From NCBI GenBank assembly GCA_025200525.1, contig CM045761.1:97936182-98000181 (forward strand): a stretch of 64,000 nt of DNA, given 5' to 3'. Position 1 is the first letter of the stretch; every line of letters starts with the position of its first letter. A model generated the notes under the pieces. The model had not been told where the DNA came from. It saw nothing but the letters and a program-made list of their open reading frames with translations, and did no database searches. The position numbers were made by a program, and so were the translations under genes. Origin of the DNA: Camellia lanceoleosa (Eukaryota > Streptophyta > Magnoliopsida > Ericales > Theaceae). Positions 21,301 to 35,700 of the stretch are shown here, one piece after another.

Positions 21301-24300
21301 ACCTCAATTCTCGATCGCCGACATTCTTGATCCAACATGATAAAGTGTGAGTCATTTGTGTGTTTTTGTGCATTCATTCCATATTGATTTGTGCAATTCA
21401 GCCTCTTTGGCCATCATGCATCAAAATGCGTGATTGATGGCTCGAGAGTCGAGCACTACACTCCTTTGAGTTCCAAACATGATAAGGGGTGTAGTTGCAT
21501 AATATTATCTTTCAAATGTATTGCCATGCCCTTGTTTGTCCTCTGCTGCAGCAAAAGGAGCAGTTTACAGGAAGAGATGGCCGATCGGCTATCTGGAGTG
21601 CCGATCAACTAACAATTTTTGGCCGATAGACTAAAAAGTGGTCGATGAGCTCTTTCCCTTGGTTGATGGCCTCTTAGAATGTCCATGGGGTGGTTCAGAG
21701 GCATCACAGAAGCTGGCATAGCTTTCAGCGGAGCATAAGTGTGCAAACAGAGGCAACATGGGGCATGGCAACGAATTTCCAAGCGAAGCCGATTGAGCAT
21801 GCATTTGTCCCTCCTCTTGAGGCCGCTTTAACTGCTTTGTAACTTAATTAATTTGCTTAATTAGTTAAGAGTTTTGTAATAATTAATTAGCTAGGGTAGT
21901 TGGTTAATTAGTTGATTTGTATTATTTGTTCGGACCCTCTGTCGAGAGGGCGAATTTTGTAATAAGTGTGCGTGAGTGTGTGAATGTCTTCCAACCCCAC
22001 GGCTTTCTCCCTTTTACTTAACAGCTTACATTGGTTAGTTTTAGGGCATGTTTTGATTAGCATTCCTATGCTCGCATGTTTGCATTCATTCATCTGTCTT
22101 GCATGCACCGGGCTCGGCGTATCATACTAACTGCATTGTATTTTAATTCCAATTTGAATACATGATTATCAAGTTGCATCTCATATGCCATCTTAGAATA
22201 GCCGAACCTATTTCTAGTTGCATTTTGCATGTGTTGCATTAGCCATCTTAACATGAACTAGGATCATGTATGATTACTAACTAGCTATTGTTTTGGCTCG
22301 GAGTACTAGGTAAGTGTTTATGCTTAGCATCTTGCATGCGTGTCAGTGTTGCCATGATAGCATGCTTGCCATGAGGCTATTTGGTTAAGTGATATAACTG
22401 CTTGAATGCCTGTGGGTGAAGGTTGAATTACTTGAATTGGAACAAAACATCGAAATGCGAGTTTTAAGCCTACTTGAGAGTGAAAAAATCATGTTTTCTA
22501 AGCCCACTTGAGGGTGGCAAATCCACGTCTTAGCCTACTTGCCAGTAGCACCTTCAAACCATTTTCAAACAAATAAACATGAGATGTTTTGTTCCAATTT
22601 AGGTGATCTAGTCTATACTTGTATACTGTGCGCATCATGTAGTAAGGTTAGCTAATAAACCGAAATAAGAACGCATGCGTTTTCAAAAACAAAATATCAT
22701 GTTAGTAAAGGCCGATCTTTGATCGGGCGAGTGGAGGTGCTCATTGCATGACCTTCCCCTCTCGTACCCAAGTTCCCGAGCCGAGGCAACTTTGGTGATA
22801 ATGGACACGTGGCCTTAGGCACGAGTCAGGGTTTCCTAAATTTCCCAAAATAAAACATTTAGGTGGCGACTCTGTATCTAGCAAAGCAATCCATGTTTGG
22901 AACTTCTTTATAAAATCAGTTTTCCAAAACGATTTGCCAGATTTGGACTCTTTGGTGATTTATCGGTCTTGCATTGCACTTTGTGAGATTACATTGAGTC
23001 CAAACTGTAGTAGTCCAATGAACAAAACGGATTTTGCACCGATTCGCGCGCGGAGCCGGGACGTTCGGGCACGTCTACACTAAGCCCATGGCTTGTCAAA
23101 AGTATAACAAATAAGCAAAAGAGCCTTGCGCTCTAAAAAACATCCACTTGCCTTTATTGATGTGCGATCACCACATCATTTCCTACACAAATCTACTAGG
23201 GATGAGCACAAAATCCAGTAGGAATGTAACATTCGAAATAATAACGACAACCCATATCATAATATCCAATAGAAAACATAAACATGCAAACTAATAACCT
23301 TGCATTTATATTCTTTTTTCTTTACAAAAGATGACATGTGCGAGTATACATTTATAAATTCTAGATCCTAGCATATGCACTGTATGAGTGAACTGAAATA
23401 AAAGGCATTACAGATAAGTTTATGTCATAATGGCTACATATTTCTAAGATATTACTTGGTTACAACAAAATGGATCAAGTCCAAAACAATTAAAAAGCCC
23501 GAGGCTTATACAAAAGATAATTACAATAATGAAACAAAAGTGAGCCTTCAGCTTCACGATCTTCCCATGCTAAGTCCTTAGTGGAGGCATATTATCAGCA
23601 CCTGGAAGTTGTTTTCCATATAGGGTGAGCCAAAGTCCAGTAAAGATACTTTAACACTATGAAACTTAATGAAGTCATGAAGTGAATGCAAATGCATGTC
23701 ATTAGCTACACATTATAATTTTCCATATCAAAATAATGTAATGTCATCATTATTATATTTCAATTCATGAAAATACTCTTTTATATAAGAAAATAAGGCA
23801 GTGGATACAAAATACTGGGAATCTCTAGATACGTGTTTGCCAATAGGTTATACAAGCACTACCAAAGCCATTTTACCAGTACTAACCGGAAGGATCGACA
23901 CCTAACCGCATGGGTTTCTAAACTTTCACTAAGGATACACATGCAAACAACATAAACCACAACCACACCCCTAACCAAATTTACCAAGGTATACACCTTT
24001 TCTTTTTCTTTCTCAAAAACAATACATTTTAACTGTTGAAGTATGAAACAATGTTTAATACAAAATGTATGAGTAATTAGTTTCAATTAACCTAATCCTC
24101 ATATAATTTCTACAACAAACAAGACTATCCTTCATCGATAACCCAAAACGAATATCTCTATTTAACAAATAAAGTTTCAACGAGTATAAATATCATAAAT
24201 TACAAAATGTGAGCTCTAATAAACATCCAACTCCACTCTCAACAAATACATTCCCTATATCTTTTCAAAACCCAACATTCTTTTCTTTTCTTTGATAAAT

Positions 24301-24821
24301 CAAATATCCATGATTTCTCAAAACAAAACCTCTTTTATTTTCAAAATTACATTTAAATGAGAAATTTCCAACACAACCCACTAACATACATACTTCCACT
24401 ATCATTCTGAAGAACTTATTTGAAAAAAAAAAAACCCCCCCTCTTTTACCTTTCACAATCAAACTCTAAATTCAACCCAAAACCCCCCAAATCACAAAAC
24501 CTTTTTAAAGAGCAAATAACTACACTAAGAATCATATTAAAGATTGAAGAAATCCTTACCTCAAGTTTAGAAGAGGAAGAAAATAGGAGTTGAGGTTTGA
24601 TCAAGCCAAAAACAAGACCCTCTTCGATTAAAACGAAACTTTCGACGAGCTCTACCTTTTTTTACAAGGAACTATAGTGGAGAAATCAATGGGTGAGGGG
24701 GTATTTGAGGTTTTAAGGAAGAACTAGAGAGAGAAAGTGAAGAAATTAGGGTTAGGGTGTTTTAGAGAGAGATGGAGTGAAAAAGTGATAAAAATGCCTT
24801 TTTCCCGAACTGATATATGCA

Positions 24822-25045
24822 CAGACAGCTCGAGCGACCAAAACATCGCTCGAGCGTTAGACACAATAAGTGAGATTGCTCGACCGACCAAAGCACTGCT
24901 CAAGCACACAATGACCCCCTCCCAGAAGTTTCATGGATAGCAGAGACCGCTAAGATACCTTACTCTCAGAAGTTTTGCAGACCTGCAAAAATACTAGGAG
25001 ATCTCAAAGACTGCCCGAGTAACCAATACACCGCTCGAGCGAACA
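24822..25045. repeat. CGCTCGAGCG palindrome cluster, first block
   Basis: Words such as GCTCGAGCGACCAAA and ACCGCTCGAGCGAAC recur. A second block lies at 26478-26637. Related words occur in the solo LTRs at 44560-44760 and 50345-50515, so this is a shared LTR feature of these gypsy families. Confidence 0.6.
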
Positions 25046-26931
25046 AGAAGAAAATATGATTGTAACTCTTTTGAAAAACTAACTCCCAACCTATTTCAAA
25101 TACAACCAAAAACTCAACTTAACTACCAATAAGATGATAAAAGGGAACAAACAACAGTTAAAGACACGAAATCCCGGATCTAAGAGCATGAAATGCGTCG
25201 AGTCTAGACCAGAATCGTTATAAGAAAGGTCTTAACAATATATATATGTTTTAAGTAGTCTTATAATATGGATACAATGCCATGCTGATGTCTGCATGTA
25301 GACATATCAAGTGTGACCAGTTGCAACTTTACCGACTCCTAACCATAATGAAATTTGGAATCTATCGCGCAAGTTTCTGGTCTTTTACCAACTACCTCAA
25401 ACAAATTTAACATATACCAAACTACACCCTCTATTCAGACTTACCAAATGTATTTACTCCAAACATTTCAAGTTCAAAGTTTTCTCAAAACCATAATTCT
25501 TTTTTTCAAAAATCATAACTTTAATAAAATATAACTCAAAAGCTTTGCAATGAATGCAATGAAATGTAATGGAGTACATTCTCATTAAGCAATTTCTCAA
25601 AATTTACAACATTCTTGTAATGTAACATAATGTTCAACATCTCTCAAAATCATCGCATTAACCGAGATTTCTCAAAATCATCTAACAATATCAATCTATG
25701 TATGTGTGTGTGTATGTGATATATGACAATATTACATATTCACAATTAATATCAAATTTTCATAATCCAAGGATATTTCAATCATGCTATCAAGGGTAAT
25801 TTCTCAACAACACAACCCATCCATCTCATGAGTGTCTCAATAATATATCAGTTATAAAAGTTCATCATTTTTCTCAATGAAAATCTTAACATTTGCATGA
25901 GTTTTTCACAAAATCAACTTTTTTCCAATTTTTAAAATCTAAGATTTTTCTCCAAAAACAACTTTCTCTCATTTTCATGGACTTCCAAGAGTCTCATAAG
26001 TTTATAGAACCAATCAATTTGAGCAAAATCATGAGAGAAATCACTTTTTCAAACACTTTCAAAACTCAACACTCTAACTCCCAAACTTCCAACACAATAA
26101 TCACTTCAAAATAGGCCAAGACTTGCTAAAATCATATATATATATAACTTTAAGAAACTCCCTACCTTAGGTTTGGACAAGAAAGATGAGAAAAACCCTA
26201 AGATTTCATCGGTGTTGAAAGTTGATCTCCACCGCACAAGACATATCACTTAAGGAGCTCTCCAAGATTGATAAAGGAAGTAGTGTCAAATCTCCAATAG
26301 ATTTGGAGAGATCAAGAATTTAAGAGAGTTGGTGGGTGTTTCCTAGAGAGAGATGAGAGTAAAGAGAGTAGAGTGAAGTGTAGGGAGAGAGAGATAGAAG
26401 AATGAAAAAGTGAATAGAGAGGGTTATTGCCTCAGATTTTAAGTGATTGGACACATTTAAAGAACCTGATTCCAGACAAACCGCTCGAGCAGTGGATCAT
26501 GCACTCGAGTGTTTAATTCAAACTCCCAGAATCTCTCTCGAGCTATGAAATCACACTCCTAGTATTTCAGACTTCAAAACATAGAATTGGATCGGTAGAT
26601 TTACCACTCGAGCGACCAAAGGACCGCTCGAGTGGACTCAATATATATATGTATATACTTCAAATAAGGTTGAAATCAATCTCAAAGTATTCCCACCATT
26701 CCCGGGCTCGTTCCAAGGCCCAAAGACCCAAGTTGACATCTCAGAATACAATTTTGGACAAGAATGAATAATAATAAGGAGAAGAGTAGGTGACAACACG
26801 TAATTCAAAGAGTTCAAAAGTGGTAAGGATTCCAATATGGAATAGGAATTTTGAATTAACATTGTTAAGTTGTTTTTTTTTTCTTTTTCTTTTTTTTTTT
26901 TATTTAAAGAAAGCTCGGGATATCACACCTA

Positions 26932-28213
26932 ACTTTTATGAGAGCAATTTGTTTCTCCAAGTTATAGAAGATCCTTCCTAATATGAACTCATCAAGTATT
27001 TGGGGCTTTTAGTGATTTATACTTTTTCACAAGTGCTCTATATGTATCTAATACACATAGATGCTCCGCCCTAGGAAATCTTAAATCAAGTTCTGTCAAA
27101 ATTGCTGTTACTGTGAGAGCATGGTCCAAAATGAGTTGGCTTAGACTAATCTACTATGTAGCTTTGGAATATATAGTTATCTTCATGATTAATCTTGTGT
27201 TTATGATTAGTCCACTTGCAGGCTGTTCTTATTGACTAGACTTATTCCCCGATAAGTATGCTCCTTTTGTACCTATTAATATACCCCAAATCCCTTCTCA
27301 TTCTTCATCAATTATTAATACTACAATGAGTTCACCCTTTCTCCAGCAACCATGTCCAGCTACCGGCTTCAATCACCAGTGACCATTTCCGGCCACTATC
27401 TTTGGCCGTCGACAAATCTTTAACCGTCGTCTCCGACCTCCAGCAATGATTTTCATAATTATCTGACCATTTTTAGGCAAAACAATGTCATTTTCCAATA
27501 CGTCACTACACACACTATTTCTTCAAATTTGGTGGTGATAAGAACACTCATCAATTTTTTTTCCAGACCACTTTATCAATTACTACCTCTCACTCTTACA
27601 TTCACACTTACATACATACATACTCGCTTATTTATTCACAAAAACATATCAATACACTTAAATATACACACATACATACACAAGTAAGTCTGATAAATTT
27701 ATTCATTAATATTTAGATTTTACAAATAACATATCTTGTTTAACTAGATCTTTACAAATAGATTGATGTAGATCCATTTATACGTACATACACACACATA
27801 TATTAATATATATATATGGAGAGAGAGAGAGAGAGAGAGAGAGACCCGATCTCATTGGTAAGAGCTTCGGCAATCATGTCATGATCAAATTGGCATTCAA
27901 AAATGGCTAGATCTAAATTCACCAGTGAAGATTTGAGTTGAAAATGGCTAGATCTAAAAGTCACCAGTGATAACAACAAATGATGAAGACGGCAATGAGA
28001 AGTGTGTAGCTTTGGAGGTGATAGAGGAAGGTGGTGGTGTGTAGATTGACGCCGATGAGTATAGATCAACAACAATTGAGGTGATTGGTAAACGGTGGTG
28101 GCAGCGGCGGCCAAATGATGACGGTGGCCTAGTGAGTGGACGACATGACGATAATGGTGGTGTGGCGACAGTGGTAGTGGATGATGGTGGTGTGGTGAGG
28201 CTCTGTAGAAAAA

Positions 28214-28247
<34 letters not shown>

Positions 28248-29762
28248 GAATGGAAAATTTCTAGAGAAATGGGAGAAAGAGAAATAAGATAATACATAAT
28301 ACAAAAAAAGGAAAATTTAATGATGGAATAAGTTTGATGAGGGCAATATAGGTATTATAAAATTTATTGATATATTCAAAAAGTTAATAATAGAACTTAA
28401 TACGACTAGTTGATAATTAACTCTTTATGATTGTGCTTGGCCCAACTCATCCTTGGGACCATCCTACCCTTGTTCTAGCACATCAATGTTTTTTTTTTTT
28501 TTTTTTTTTTTTTTGTCTTTTTTATTCATATATGTATCATTACTAGACTTACGGTTGGTTTGAAAAATAAAATTTTTTAGTGATTTTTTAATTAAAATAT
28601 TAAGTAAAAAAATAAAATATTTTGAAATAATTTTTTAATTTTTTTAATATGATTTTTTAATTTTTTTGACCTTTTTAGTGATTTTTTTAGGGTAAAGTAC
28701 ATTGACACCCCTTGAGGTTTGATCTCATTACTACTCACCCCCTGACGTTTTGAAAATTACATTTACATTCCCACTCCTATGGTTAATAGTCTCATTTCAC
28801 AAATCCTCCATGCTTATATAAAAGATAACAACTCCTAATAGAAAAATAGAGCAAATTACATTTTTTTAAAAAAAAAGTAAAGGAAAGGAAAGGGGGAAAA
28901 ATAGAGAAAGTAAAGCAAAGTAAAAAAAGTGAGAGTGCATGAGTTCAATATCTTTATTCTATCTAAATAATTACAATGACAGAGGATTAGTGTAATTTTC
29001 CAAACGTCAGGGGTGATATGTATTAAATCCAAATATCAGGAGGTGTAAATGTAATTTACCCTTTTTTTTAAAACTAATTTTTCAATTTTCAAACATATCT
29101 TTTAAAATGAAAAAAAAAATGATAATTATGATAAGTTTGTTATTTATTTTAAGAGCATTACTATTCAAAACAAAAAAATTAAGTCCAATTTTTAAGTATA
29201 ATAATGTGACAATTAATTAGAATATTAAAAATAATACTCTCTTTTCTATTTTCTCTAATTATTAACTAATCATATTACTTACGTGTTATTAAATTTAAAA
29301 AATATACGTAAAAAATAAATTTGTAAATAATTATCTTATTTTAAAATCAAAGGTCAATGGTAACCAGCTTACGTGGGCCCCAACACCAGATCACAGACTA
29401 TCTCAATTTGGTCACGCCTAGTAAAAATAATCAAAGAACAATAATATTATGGATCATGAAAAATATATCATAAAATTTATTATGAATATTTTTTATTTCT
29501 TGATTAGTGTACAGTATTTTATTAAATGAATCATCTAAAAATAAAGAATCTTTCATCATATTTTTTTACGATCCCTACCATTATGTATCAAAGAATAACA
29601 CCTGCAATTCCATTTCATTCCCATTAATAAACAAGTTTTCAATTCCTACAAGCATTGTTAAACCATTATACATATATAGTCTCACCGTTGCATTATGATA
29701 CCAATATATACATATAATACAACAAGAGTCTCTTTCTTCATCAAGCGGACAGAGACAGAGAG
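26932..29762. other. Intergenic, AT-rich, upstream of the alpha/beta hydrolase gene
   Basis: No gene can be supported. There are (GA)n tracts at about 27818-27844 and 28216-28244, a GGTGGT-rich segment (about 28020-28200), a poly-T at 28492-28514 and a MITE at 28689-29062. A possible TATA for the gene (caatatatacatataatac) lies near 29702. Open frames at 27803-28297 are low-complexity His/Ser strings. Confidence 0.6.
28689..29062. mobile_element. MITE with AGGGTAAA terminal inverted repeats
   Basis: The left end AGGGTAAAGTACATTGACAC and the right end, which reads AGGGTAAATTACATTTACAC on the other strand, form terminal inverted repeats of more than 20 bases. Length is 374 bases with no coding sequence. 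Flanks are poly-T, so the target duplication cannot be read. Confidence 0.7.
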
Positions 29763-32700
29763 ATGGTGAACGTGATTGCAACCCTAAAGCCATTGTTGCA
29801 TGGCCTGATAAACATAGCCGGGCTAACCTCCCAAAGGGTCGAGCTGGAGCCAGGTACTGTAATGAACATATGGGTCCCAAAACAAACCATCATCATCAAC
29901 AACAACAGCACAAACACCCAGCAAAAAAACCAGACCCAAAAATGGAACAAACCAAACAAGCCCGTAGTAGTACTCGCTCATCCATTCTGCGCCGATGGAA
30001 TTCTAATGTGGTTCTTCCAAGCCCTAGCTTTGACAAGCAAGTACTCAGTCTACGTGCCGGACTTCCTCTTCTTCGGTGGCTCCACCACCAACACCGCCAA
30101 TCGGTCAGCGACGTTTCAGGCGGAGTGCTTCGCAAAGGGGTTGAGGAAGGTGGGGGTTGACAAGTGCACGCTAGTGGGGCTGAGCTACGGCGGCATGGTT
30201 GGGTTCAAGATGGCCGAGTTGTACCCGGACTTGGTGGAGGCTATGGTGGTGTCAAGTACTGTCATTGAATTGACGGAGTCGATTACCGGTGAGTGTTTGG
30301 ATAGGCTCGGCTTTTCGAGCTGGTCGGAGCTTCTGTTACCGGAGACGGCGGAGGGTGTGAAGTTGCTTTTCTCGATTGGGATTCACAAGTTCCGGTGGTT
30401 GCCTGATTTTCTTTACAGAGACTTTCTCGAGGTATGTTCATGTTGAGTTACTGTTGAATCTTGATCGGATCTCTGCTGTCTAACAACCATATAGATGCAA
30501 AAGTGTTAGTATAACACAAAAGATTGCATTACATGCACAAGATTAAATAACAAAATCAAACACAATTACAAACCCATGAGGCGATTGTTTTTGATTTTGT
30601 AATTGAATTCGAATTATAATTTTTTTTTTTGTTTCCCTCTGTTCTTTTGATATCTTTTGGCTCTCTCATTAGAATAATATTATAATGCCCTTATGTTTTG
30701 TTCATATTTTAAATACAATAATGATAGGAACACTATTAGAATAGTGACTAATATATTAATTAGATATAATATTAAGTAGGACTATAATAAATGGTGAAAC
30801 CCATATGTATGTCTTGTTTTTTTTTATCAGTAAAGAAAAATTTTATTAACTACATAAAATTAAAAGTATAGAAACATGACATGTATTGAGAGAGATTCGA
30901 AAAGTATAAATTACCGTACTACTAGAGCTACTTGCACCTATACAATTAACCCTACAGCCTCACAAATTTTTATTTTTTTTTAAAACAAAATAATAATAAT
31001 AATAATAATAATAACAAAGGTTAAGAAGAACTTAACAAGTAAAATACATGAAACCCCACAAAATTACTCCCACAAAACCCAATACAAAGACATGCATGCT
31101 CCGCACCTCATTTTCCACCAAAAGCAAAGAATAATTATGTACCAATTAGTGTATTAATAAATGATGTAACGTGAGGTTTTGTTACTGGAAACGGTGACGG
31201 TGGAGGGTGTGAAGTTGCTTTTCTCGATTCGGATTCACAAGTTCCCGTGGTTGCCTAATTTTCTTTACAGAGACTTTCTCGAGCTATGGTATGTTCATGT
31301 TGAGTTACTCTTGGATCTTGATCAATCTCTGCTGTCTAACAAAAATGTTAGTATAACACAGAAGATTTCATTGCATGTACAAAATTAAATAACAAAATCA
31401 AACACAATTACATACACATGAGGCGATTGTTTTTGATTTTGTAATTGAATTTTGTGTGCTTCGAATTATTATTTTTTCTTCCTATATGTTCTTTTGATAT
31501 CTTTTAGCTCTCTCATTAGAATAATCATAATCATTTGTTCACATTTTAAATACAATAATGAGAGGACTACTATTAGTATACTAACTAGATATGAGAATAA
31601 AGAAAGAAGTCACAAATGGGCCATAATTAGCTGTAAGAAAGAGACTTGACTATAGGGTTGGCCCATGGGCTGTTGCGCAATCAAGTTTTTGTTTAATTTC
31701 CACGACGACCTTTCGCTATCCAAATTAATTTGAGCAATCCGACTGTCGATATTAATATTTACCGAACCATCTATATAGGACAGTTTTAAAATTTTTAACA
31801 TATTTTTATTTTATTAGGACATTTCAATGGTTTAGATTAGTTCAAATTATAAAATAATAACTGCGATATATTTTTTAAAAAATGACCTACATATACATTT
31901 TCTACTTTTCTATTTCTTTGTCTTACTTTTTCTTTTTTTCACCCATCATTCCATGATTCTATGATCTCGCCTTCCCCTTTTTTTATTTTTTTATTCTCCC
32001 TTTTTTTTTTCCTCTCTATTTGTTGATTTATTTATTTTTTTATTTTTGTTTAATATGTTTTACACATATTTCCATACAATGTATGTATGCCCGTAATACA
32101 CTAGGACATTACAGACATGCATACAATTTTCATATGATTATGTAAGTAAAAGCAATATTGTATGTATGTTCGTGAAAAATGTATGTATGTGAGGCACATC
32201 TATCTAACTAAGTATATATTATATAAAATAAAATAAAAAGAAAATGAGTTATCGGGAGGAATTTTGTGAAAATTTCAAAATTTTATAATAAATTTTTGAT
32301 TTTGTCAAATTAAAAAATAAATTTAAATAGTGTTGAGATTATAATTATATTCTAATCTTAACATTATTTACGCCGTACTTTCAGGCACGAACATACACTA
32401 GTATTTAGATAAAATATGACTTGTTGATCCAATTATTATGTATTAACGCATGGCACACGTAATGTCTGTACGATTTACATAAATAAAAATAAAATAAAAT
32501 ATTTGCCATATATATTGTATTTAATGTTTACTTCAAGTGATAAGAATTTTCTTTATTATACTTATTTATCTATGGTTCAAGTGTCATGTCTATTATTTGT
32601 CTAATGATTTTTTTTTTTTAATGACAAAATGGATACTTGGCATTAAAGTGGAGGAGAACTTCAGGACACCAATTAAGGTGTTCCCTTTATTAATAGTATA

Positions 32701-35700
32701 GATTATCAAGTTAATTAATAGTTTTAAATGATGCCATAAATTTATTTCAATTAATAATTTATGTAATTTTATCATTATAGAAGAGAGCAATTAAAAATTT
32801 TATTTTTTTTAATTAATACTATTAAATAAAAAATTTCTATGAAGAGAATATTTGTAACTTTTTAAATTATAAAAAATAATTCGTATTTTAAATAAATTTA
32901 AAAAAAAATCCTTTATTTATTTATTTATTTTCAAAAACATCAGTCCCGTTTGGTGTAGTTGTTAAAACGGCTTATAGATTATAACTTAACAGATTATAGA
33001 TTATGACTTTAATCAGAAGTTGTTAATTTATTTGGTGTAACTTTTGGATTATAAATTTAAGTTGTTGAGTAGTGTTTGTTAAATAAGCTGTAAAATAACT
33101 TTTTCAATTAATTTTTATTTTTTGTTTGTCTACATTTCTCATAAATAAAATAAAATAATAATCTATAGTCTATTTGTGTCCTTTTCTATTTTTAAAAAAA
33201 TAAAAAATAAAAAAATCCAAGAGTATAACCATAAATTAACATGTTCACAGCAAAAGCTGATAATCAGAAGTAAGGGCTGAGCAGCTTCTGCAAATCAGCT
33301 TTTTTGAGTTAAAATAGGCTGTTAGAATCAAAAGCTGTTTGAAATAAGTTTAACCAAACAGTCCAAAATAACTTTTTCAAAATTAAAAACTATAAATTAG
33401 CTTTGAAAAGCTAAAACAAACACCCCCGTTGTGTTTGGTTTCTTGTGTCAGCATCTCAATTGCTTAGTGTCGCAAGCGGGTTAAACACCCCCCCCCCCTC
33501 TAAAAAAAAAATCTTTAGTTTAGAAAGAAGGGAAGGGTTGGGTTGGGTTGAGTTGGGTTGGGTTGGGTTCAGTTTGAGGTTATTTTAGACACAAAAAGTT
33601 AAAACGGATTTTTTAACTCAATAAGACAAAATATTAAATTAAATTCATAATCATTACATTTTTTTTTTCATAAAAAATCAAAGAAGTTGAAAAATTCTTT
33701 CCAAACAAGACTTTTTAACCCCAAACTAAAATAATCAAATAAAAAAAAATTAAAAAAAAAAAAAAACCAACATACTTCCCAAACAAATCCAGAGTACTCT
33801 CGGTTGGTCTGTGCAAATTGGAAGCAATTCATTCTATTTCTTCAACAATTTTGAGCTGAGTTTGACTTTTATTTTCTCTTCCAAAATATGGCATCTGTTG
33901 AATATAGCATGTTCTAATGAAATCACCAGGATTTATAGAACGTAACACGCATGACTACATATTACAAGAATGCCATAATCTGTTTGGTTTTGTTTTTATT
34001 TCGAGTTAATTACAGTAAAGCCTATTTTGAAAACTTAAAATTTTAATTAAAATATTAAAAAAGTCATTACAAAAATATCAATTATTTTCTTTACATTTTG
34101 TACATCATTTTATAAAAAGTTAAAAAATCATTTAAAAAAGTTAATTTTCCAAACAATCCTAAAATTCACTCAATTATTAGTGAATGTCACATTATATCTT
34201 CATCTATAAATCCATACATATTGACTCACTCAATTATGAAACTCGTAAGAGTCTGTAGGTATGAAAATGATACATTTTTATAATTAAAAGAGTCCAAATA
34301 TACAAGTTCATAAATAATGAATAAAATAATAAAATTTATTAATAAGGTTGTTTAGGATGATCTAAATAAGTACATTTTTTGACTTTTTATGAAATATGTG
34401 AAATATAAGTTGTGTTTGAAGTGATATGGTAAAGAGATGATATGATTTAAATGAGATAATATGACTTAAATAGAATAATAATTTTTTAACTTTTTGAATT
34501 TTTTATATTATGCCAAACTAGGCCATAATATAAATTATCGATTTAGTTTTCTCCTTTTGGCCTTCCTGTGTTTTACAATAAAAACAACGGAAAGTACATA
34601 AACTCAATTTTCATGTTCGGTTTTATACGGCACAATTGTTTTTATGCTACAATTCACTCTTAGAGCATTCGCAATAAATGTATTAAAATTATATGTTAAA
34701 GTGTATTATATGACAAAAAATAATAAAAGTGGGACCAACAAATGTATGTTAAGAGTTTGATAGTTTAGTTAGTGAATAGTAATACAATAAATATATTAAG
34801 GTGTGTGTTAAGAATATATATATATAATAAAATATAAAATAATGAAAAAGTGCAGTGGGTCCCACCCCAATGCACCGTTAGTGCCCCTCTCTCTCTCTCT
34901 TTCTGTAGTGCATCTTTACTTGGTAAATAAGTCAGCCGACCATAAAATAATCTGGCAAGCCAAAAACAAATTTGCAAATTTTATTTTATTTTATTTTATT
35001 TTTTTCTTGAAGGGTCCAGACGTCCGAGGGATGATCGGCATGATATCCGGCCAGACTTCCCCATAACACTTCCCTCTCTCTCCCTCGCTGGCTGCAGTTA
35101 ACACGCTATTTAATATCTATCACTAACTTTCGCCACTAACATTACCCTTTAATAGTTCCATTGTGAAAACAAAATGAAATTTGACTGACCAAAAGTTTAA
35201 AGAGGACGGCTAACAGCTCCACTATGGATGCTCTTACCAAGTTATGTTGCCTTTGTCAATCAATACAGAAGGCTATCAAGAAGATAACTAGCTAGTGTCG
35301 TGCCTGACATGAAACACTTATTCTGGTAAATTTAGATTTAGATTTTGAAATGGATGTTATCATGTTTATTTATTTTTTCTGTAAATTTGAAAAACTATAA
35401 TTGAATTAATGGAGTCATCATGATATCTATTTTTCTATAAATTTGAAAAGCTATAATTGAATTAATGGAGTCATCATGATATCGCAGGTGATATTTGCCA
35501 ACAGAAAGGAGAAAGCTCAACTTTTAGAAGCTTTAGTGGTCAGTGGCAGGGACTCAACCACCCCGACTTACCCCCAGGTTTCCAATTTTGTTTTTGTCTA
35601 GGGGTGTAAAATTGACTCACAGTTCATAGGTGATTCGAAGATCACCCGCAGCCCGAGATGAACCAAGCCCGCTTGGGCCCAGGCCTAAGCCCAACTCAAG

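Larger units (their letters stand above)
18848..23079 (+). mobile_element. Solo LTR C, relative of LTR A (4.2 kb)
   Basis: It starts TGTAGACACCCC and ends CACGTCTACA. Perfect CTAAG target duplications lie at 18843-18847 and 23080-23084. There is no internal region, so the element was reduced to one LTR by recombination. It keeps the G-box palindrome (19238-19259) and the hairpin (21273-21300). Module clusters at about 19040-19160 and 21577-21660 use a GGCCGATCGGC spelling rather than the GGTCGGCC of LTR A. Confidence 0.9.
18530..26926 (-). mobile_element. LTR-type insertion with CCTAA target duplications, interrupted by LTR C
   Basis: Minus-strand ends are TGTGATATCCCG (26926) and GGGGCGTTACA (18530). 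Perfect CCTAA copies flank it at 18525-18529 and 26927-26931. Removing nested LTR C leaves about 4.2 kb without coding sequence, so it is probably a solo LTR. Two blocks of GCTCGAGCG palindromes (24822-25045 and 26478-26637) and two similar leader-like segments (near 24553 and 26161) hint at an internal duplication. Confidence 0.75.
30432..35487 (+). other. Intron 1 of the hydrolase gene
   Basis: 5.1 kb, AT-rich. Holds the partial exon copy (31177-31600), an (AAT)n run (about 30985-31012), a poly-C run (about 33489-33501), a GGGTT repeat (33535-33570), two MITE candidates and a direct repeat beside exon 2. No other gene was seen. Confidence 0.8.

Noticed and set aside
27803..28297. 164-codon minus-strand open frame rich in His, Ser and Leu
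   Set aside because: It is a translation of GA tracts and GGTGGT-type simple sequence. No domain, and two overlapping frames are equally open.
33535..33570. GGGTT repeat considered as interstitial telomere
   Set aside because: The plant telomere unit is TTTAGGG; this is a different pentanucleotide.
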